From Methanobacteriota archaeon (GTDB lineage Archaea; Thermoplasmatota; Poseidoniia; Poseidoniales; Poseidoniaceae), in NCBI GenBank assembly GCA_002722135.1, contig PBKJ01000025.1:1-46527 (forward strand): a stretch of 46,527 nt of DNA. The letters are read 5' to 3'. Positions 42,369-46,527 of the stretch are shown in pieces (positions within the stretch are counted from its first letter, which is position 1; each line of letters starts with the position of its first letter). The notes beneath the pieces were generated by a model. The model saw only the letters and a list, made by a program, of their open reading frames with translations. It was not told the origin of the DNA and did no database searches. Both the position numbers and the translations under genes were made by a program.

Positions 42369-43625
42369 TCAGAAGCAGTACTGAACGTCGGTGAAGCCTT
42401 CGCGCAGGGCCGCCACCTCGCCTTTGACCTGCGCAGGGTTCACGCCGTCGAGCAACACCCGTCGGAAGCACGTGGCGACGTCTTGCATCTGATCTGGGCC
42501 CATGCCGTGACGGGTCAATTCCTGTACGCCAAGACGCAAGCCTGACGGTGAAAGGGCGCGGGTGTCGCCGGGAAGCATGTTCATGTTCGTGATGATCCCG
42601 GCTTCTTCGAGGAGAGCGGCTGCGGTTCGTCCGGCACCTGAGTCCGTTTCGCCATGGCGAGTCAACACCTGATGGCTGGCGGTGTACCCACGTTCTTCGG
42701 CCAGCACGTCGAAGCCTTCCGCGGCCAGTGCCTCTGCCAACGCTTTCGCGTTGGTGACGGTGTCCTGAGCATAAGCGGCACCAAAGGCCTCGAACTCAGC
42801 CAACGCGACCGCTTTTCCGGCCACGTGATGGAGGTGGTAGGAAGAATTCGTTCCAGGGAACACCGCGTTGTTGAGGCGCCGCTGCATCTTCTCATCGTCC
42901 GTGTTGGAGAGCAGAAATCCGCCTTGTGGCCCGGGGAAGGTCTTGTGCGAGGACCCGGTCATGATGTCCGCTCCCTCGCGGAGCGGGTCTTGGAACACGC
43001 CACCGGCGATGAGGCCCAGCACGTGCGCGCCGTCGTACATCACGCGCGCTCCGACCTCGTGTGCGGCGTCGGCGAGCTCTTGCAGGGGCGTTGGGAAGAG
43101 GAACACCGAGGCTCCAAACAGGGCAAGGGCGGGTTTTGTCTCGCGGATCATGGCCGCCGCTGCGTCAATGTCCGGCTCCATGCGATCTTCGTTCCACGGA
43201 TAGGTGTGAAGGTCAAGGCCACGCAGCCCCACAGCACCCATCTGCGCGTGTGAAATATGACCGCCATCCGCGGTCGAGACCGCTGTAATACGATCGCCCG
43301 GCTTCACCATGGCCTTGAGCGCGGCGATGTTGGCGACGGTGCCCGAAATCGGCTGAATGTTGGCGAAGTTGGCGTTGAACACTTTCTTGGCCAGGTCAAT
43401 GCCGATGGTTTCGATGGTGTCGAAATCGTCGCACCCTTGGTAGTACCGCTTCCCCGGCAAGCCTTCCGCGTACCGACCGTGCAAATCGCTGTCGCAAGCG
43501 CGACGTACCATCGGGGAGATCACGTTCTCGCTGGCGATCATGGGGAAGCCGGAGCCATAGTGCGCTCCGCTTTGGTCAACGGCGTCCAGCACGCGCTTGG
43601 CGGTTTGATGGGATGAGGTGCTCAT
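42369..43625 (-). CDS. glyA: Serine hydroxymethyltransferase
   Basis: PLP enzyme that interconverts serine and glycine with a one-carbon carrier. 418 residues. The N-terminal MIASENVISP, the PLP region YDGAHVLGLIAGG and the catalytic Lys in SSHKTFPGPQGGF (near residue 234) are standard. LPGKRYYQGCD and SGTVANIAALKAM also match. It is convergent with the AlkB-like gene (18-nt gap) and divergent from the VAT1-like reductase, 94 nt apart. Confidence 0.96.
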   Translation of the reverse strand: MSTSSHQTAKRVLDAVDQSGAHYGSGFPMIASENVISPMVRRACDSDLHGRYAEGLPGKRYYQGCDDFDTIETIGIDLAKKVFNANFANIQPISGTVANIAALKAMVKPGDRITAVSTADGGHISHAQMGAVGLRGLDLHTYPWNEDRMEPDIDAAAAMIRETKPALALFGASVFLFPTPLQELADAAHEVGARVMYDGAHVLGLIAGGVFQDPLREGADIMTGSSHKTFPGPQGGFLLSNTDDEKMQRRLNNAVFPGTNSSYHLHHVAGKAVALAEFEAFGAAYAQDTVTNAKALAEALAAEGFDVLAEERGYTASHQVLTRHGETDSGAGRTAAALLEEAGIITNMNMLPGDTRALSPSGLRLGVQELTRHGMGPDQMQDVATCFRRVLLDGVNPAQVKGEVAALREGFTDVQYCF

Positions 43626-43719
43626 CGTTTACCTCTTGTCGCGCCCGTTCAAAGCCATTCTGACGGAGCCATGCGCAGTTCGACGGCGGCTTCAAACGGG
43701 CGTGCCCCAACCCTTCCCT

Positions 43720-44736
43720 ATGCCCAAGCGACTGGTGTTCACCAAAGCCGGGGCGCCCGAAACGATGCGGGTGGACGCCTTCGAGGCATCCGCGCCAGGT
43801 CCGGGTGAGGTGGCCGTTGACGTGGCCTATGCTGGCATCAACTTCGCCGATTTGCTGCAACGGCTTGGTTTGTACAATCCTCGGCCGCCGTACCCTTTCA
43901 CGCCCGGATACGAGGCTTCCGGGACCGTCGCGGCTCTCGGGGATGGCGTCAAGCACCTCAGCGTGGGTGATCGGGTCATCGCCGTGCCGGGCACCGGCGC
44001 GCACACGAGTCGTCTGATGTGCGCGGCCGATCGCGTCATCCGCATTCCTGAAGGTATGGGGTTGGAGGCCGCGGCCGCCATGCCGGTGACCTACCTGACT
44101 GCGCACCACATGCTGCATCATCTCGGGCACCTGTCCTCCGAAGATTCGGTACTCATTCATGGAGGGGGTGGGGGCGTAGGAACCGCTGCACTGCAGCTGT
44201 GTCGGTGGGCAGGCGTCGAGCGCGTCTGGGCCACCGCGTCCGCAGGAAAGGCCGACATCATCCGCTCCTTCGGTGGAACGCCCATCGACCGCCACACGGA
44301 GGACTTCGTTGACGTCATCCGAAAGGCAACGGACGGGTCTGGGGTGGATCACGTTCTGGACCCCATCGGTGGAGATCACCTCGTGCGCAGCCTCTCGGCG
44401 TGCCGTGAAGGCGGGAAGGTGTACACCTTCGGCATGTCCACTTTTGCCCCGACAGGAAAGCGACGACCGATTCGAACCGCGCTTGCATGGCTGCGGCGCA
44501 CAGAAATTGACCCGCTTCGCCTGATGACCCGGAACCGTGCTTTGTTTGGGGTTCACATGGGCACATGGTCGCGTCAGGACGTGATCCTCGAGCAGATGGG
44601 TCGGTTGATCCAGGGTGTTGTGGAGGGTCACTTGGATCCGGTGATCGACTCGGTTTTCCCTCTTGAGGAAGCCGTGGCTGCGCACCACCACATGCACAAC
44701 GGGAAAAACGTCGGGAAAGTGTTGCTCTCGATGTAA
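43720..44736 (+). CDS. Zinc-less MDR quinone/NADPH reductase, VAT1-like
   Basis: 338 residues of the medium-chain dehydrogenase/reductase superfamily. The catalytic domain shows AYAGINFADLLQRLGLYNPRPPYPFTPGYE and ends with the Rossmann fold HGGGGGVGTAALQL (near residue 150). The NADPH-binding part is followed by DHVLDPIGGDHLV. The resemblance is to synaptic vesicle VAT1/quinone oxidoreductases, which have no catalytic zinc. The start is ATG 43720; the open frame upstream lies over the glyA promoter. It ends 4 nt before the convergent short-chain dehydrogenase. Confidence 0.87.
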   Translation: MPKRLVFTKAGAPETMRVDAFEASAPGPGEVAVDVAYAGINFADLLQRLGLYNPRPPYPFTPGYEASGTVAALGDGVKHLSVGDRVIAVPGTGAHTSRLMCAADRVIRIPEGMGLEAAAAMPVTYLTAHHMLHHLGHLSSEDSVLIHGGGGGVGTAALQLCRWAGVERVWATASAGKADIIRSFGGTPIDRHTEDFVDVIRKATDGSGVDHVLDPIGGDHLVRSLSACREGGKVYTFGMSTFAPTGKRRPIRTALAWLRRTEIDPLRLMTRNRALFGVHMGTWSRQDVILEQMGRLIQGVVEGHLDPVIDSVFPLEEAVAAHHHMHNGKNVGKVLLSM

Positions 44737-44740
44737 AGCA

Positions 44741-45637
44741 TCACGCCGGGGTGAGGTGTTGCCCAGTCAATTGCTCGCTCAGGGCCCACAAGCGCTCGAC
44801 GTCCTCGTCCTTTCTCGCTCTGCGGGCATGACGGCGGGGTTTTGGGGGCCCTGCAAGTTGCGTCAGGCCCTTTGCGCCAAAATAGGCGGCGGGGGCAACG
44901 TCAGGCTCCATCGCCGCACGGAGCGTGGGCCATGACCCTCGCTCAGCGCTCATGTTGAAAGGTCGCAGCACGACGTTGCCAAACGTCGCTCCAATGGAAT
45001 GGCGCTGCAAACGCGTGCGCGACCAGCCGGGGTGTGCGAGGGTGGTGTCGTACGGCACCCTTGCGGCCAAGCCCCGGATGAAGAGTTGGTTCGCCAATTT
45101 ACTCTGCCCGTACGCCTGCCAACGCACGTAACGCGTGGATTCCCAATTTGGATCGTCCCACCACATGCGTCCCACGTCGCCCGCTACACTGGTGATTGAG
45201 GTCACGCGAGAACCTTCGGTTTGAAGCAGAAGGGGATGCAAATGGCACGTCAACGCAAAATGACCGAGATGGTTGACGCCGAACTGTTGCTCAAAGCCCT
45301 GTACGGTTCGACCAAGGGGCGGCACCATGAGGCCGGCGTTGAGCACCAGGCGGTCCAAGCGGTCGTGAGCGGTCAGGACATCTTTGGCAAAGGCCGTCAC
45401 GCTCTCCAGGTCTGCAAGGTCGAGATGGCGGGCTTCGAGCGAGCCGTGTTGGGTGCTCTCGCGGATCCTCTGAATGGCCGCTTCTGCTTTCTCCATGTTG
45501 CGGCACGCAAGGGTCACGTCCGCTCCTGCATGAGCAAAGAGACGCGCGGCTTCGTACCCAATGCCGGTGTTTGATCCGGTGATCACCACACGGAGCCCTG
45601 CTGGAGAAGGCATCTGGTCTGGGGTCCAACGTGCCAT
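44741..45637 (-). CDS. Short-chain dehydrogenase/reductase (retinol dehydrogenase-like)
   Basis: 298 residues with a Rossmann fold: TGSNTGIGYEAARLF (near residue 20), LVLNAGLMVPP, active-site Ser in SITSVAG and the YxxxK pair in YGQSKLANQL. It belongs to the RDH/protochlorophyllide reductase-like SDR branch, typically NADPH-dependent and acting on lipid-like alcohols or ketones. The C-terminal arginine-rich tail is unusual. It is convergent with the VAT1-like gene. Confidence 0.9.
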   Translation of the reverse strand: MARWTPDQMPSPAGLRVVITGSNTGIGYEAARLFAHAGADVTLACRNMEKAEAAIQRIRESTQHGSLEARHLDLADLESVTAFAKDVLTAHDRLDRLVLNAGLMVPPLGRTVQGFEQQFGVNHLGHFALTCHLHPLLLQTEGSRVTSITSVAGDVGRMWWDDPNWESTRYVRWQAYGQSKLANQLFIRGLAARVPYDTTLAHPGWSRTRLQRHSIGATFGNVVLRPFNMSAERGSWPTLRAAMEPDVAPAAYFGAKGLTQLAGPPKPRRHARRARKDEDVERLWALSEQLTGQHLTPA

Positions 45638-45683
45638 GACTGGAGGTTCGGTGTGGAGGTTTTCAACCTCCGCTTTTCTGAGA

Positions 45684-46430
45684 TCACTCTTCTTCTAGAC
45701 CGAGATCCCTGCGAAGGTCACGAAGTCCGATTTCAAATTCGGCTACGGCTTCCTGAAGCGTTGAACTGGCCAGCACGAGTTGGCGGCTCTCAAGGTCAGG
45801 AAGCACCATGGAAGCGGCCAAGAACACGCCATCAGGTCCAGACGTCTCAACCTCCTCGATGCGGGACTGAACCCATGGGCCAGCCGTGTCTTCATCGATG
45901 CCCATCGCGCCGGCGATGGCGGTCATCGTGCTGCGCACGAGGTTGAACACCGTCGTGGAGGCTCCCTCGTCGGGTTCGAACGAAGGACGGATGCGCACGC
46001 TGGCACTGATGTGGAGCGGAAGATCGGCGCGACCGAGTTCATCGGCACGAGCCATCAGGGCCTCTTGGTCCGGAAAAAAACCGTCCTCGCCGACCAGGTC
46101 GCTCACGGCGGGGTCAGAGAAAGGTGGCAGAGCTGGTTCGATCACCTCAACCACGTCAAAGCGCTCCCCGCCGCGCACCACCAGCATGTGGTTGCTGCCG
46201 GCTTCTTCGTGATGCTCGATGTAAGCGAGCGTTCCTGTGGTCCTTGGTCCGTCCCAACCGCGAACCGGTTGGAAAGGATCGTTCAGGACGAGGCCAAATG
46301 GACGTTCGTCGAGGATACACGTGTCGAGCATCTGCTTGTACCTGGGTTCGAACACCCGCAATTGCGTGACCTCACCGGGCATGAGGGTCATGGGGAGGAC
46401 GAACAACGGAAGAGGTTGGCCGTCGTCCAT
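45684..46430 (-). CDS. LON-substrate-binding-domain protein
   Basis: 248 residues. LPLFVLPMTLMPGEVTQLRVFEPRYKQML is the LON N-terminal (substrate-binding) domain start, and it continues to about residue 190 with the usual strand-rich body and DVVEVIEPAL. No Lon ATPase or protease domain follows. The last 50 residues are helical. Stand-alone proteins of this kind may bind peptides, but their role is unsettled. The start is ATG 46430; an upstream extension to 46475 is less likely. Confidence 0.85.
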   Translation of the reverse strand: MDDGQPLPLFVLPMTLMPGEVTQLRVFEPRYKQMLDTCILDERPFGLVLNDPFQPVRGWDGPRTTGTLAYIEHHEEAGSNHMLVVRGGERFDVVEVIEPALPPFSDPAVSDLVGEDGFFPDQEALMARADELGRADLPLHISASVRIRPSFEPDEGASTTVFNLVRSTMTAIAGAMGIDEDTAGPWVQSRIEEVETSGPDGVFLAASMVLPDLESRQLVLASSTLQEAVAEFEIGLRDLRRDLGLEEE

Positions 46431-46478
46431 GGGGTGACCTTGGTGCGTTGGGGTATGAATCTGTGTTGTGACCACCCG

Positions 46479-46527
46479 TCACGCTTGACGGGGACGAACG
46501 ACGACCAAAGCGACGCTCACCAACGCG
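46479..46527 (-). CDS. Possible C-terminal end of a membrane protein (partial)
   Basis: The minus strand reads ALVSVALVVVRPRQA then stop (TGA at 46479-46481). The hydrophobic run followed by arginines looks like a C-terminal membrane helix. The gene would begin beyond the window edge. Only 15 codons are visible, so this is tentative. Confidence 0.25.
   Translation of the reverse strand, partial: ALVSVALVVVRPRQA

Noticed and set aside
1-46527. CRISPR arrays, rRNA genes, insertion sequences
   Set aside because: No regularly spaced repeats, rRNA core sequence or transposase was seen on reading both strands.

Overview
The window looks like chromosome from a GC-rich marine Euryarchaeon, most likely Marine Group II (Candidatus Poseidoniales, Thermoplasmatota). 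That is an inference from gene content. Archaeal markers are ribosomal protein L18Ae/LX, prefoldin alpha, the SRP receptor FtsY, geranylgeranylglyceryl phosphate (GGGP) synthase, and TATA-like boxes that sit about 25 nt from start codons. They are mixed with genes more familiar from bacteria or eukaryotes: type II glutamine synthetase, UvrA, an OMP decarboxylase with a eukaryote-style active-site motif, and large exported peptidases with lipoboxes, thrombospondin type 3 repeats or C-terminal membrane anchors. Coding density is very high, many genes abut or overlap, and GTG starts are common.

Layout. 1-3.6 kb: SRPBCC protein, glutamine synthetase, exported CocE-type hydrolase. 3.7-9.9 kb: a surface-glycan cluster with membrane protein, KdsC-like phosphatase, NeuA, NeuB, two glycosyltransferase-like proteins and a phytanoyl-CoA-type dioxygenase; it could make and attach a nonulosonic acid (sialic acid, KDN or similar). 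9.9-11 kb: pyrF and a small membrane protein. 11-14.5 kb (minus strand): rpl18a/LX, pfdA, ftsY, a DUF1844 protein, and an unusual receiver-domain/EF-hand/tail-anchor protein. 14.5-20 kb (plus strand): exported subtilase, actin-like ATPase, long coiled-coil protein. 19.9-22.5 kb: GGGP synthase and an ABC exporter. 22.5-27.5 kb: purL, purQ and a membrane acyltransferase with no standard start codon. 27.6-29.5 kb: zinc-ribbon protein, His-rich ZIP metal transporter and a divergent NikR-like regulator. 29.6-34.1 kb: membrane protein, uvrA, RluA-type pseudouridine synthase.

34.1-35.1 kb is the most unusual part. An AT-rich divergent promoter is followed by four back-to-back stem-loops, a tRNA-Arg(GCG) with encoded CCA, and, 25 nt later behind a perfect Shine-Dalgarno sequence, a tryptophan-rich zinc-ribbon protein I do not recognise. 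35.1-40.2 kb: acyltransferase, moeA, a tungstate-type ABC importer whose permease and ATPase are one polypeptide, its binding lipoprotein and a small zinc-ribbon protein. A perfect 9-bp palindrome lies between moeA and the transporter. 40.2-46.5 kb: exported M24 peptidase, AlkB-like di-iron membrane hydroxylase, glyA, VAT1-like quinone reductase, short-chain dehydrogenase and a LON-substrate-binding-domain protein.

The best candidates for something undescribed are the structured RNA/tRNA/zinc-protein unit, the calcium-binding receiver protein in the SRP-receptor operon, and the actin-like/coiled-coil pair. No CRISPR array, rRNA, insertion sequence or integrase was seen.
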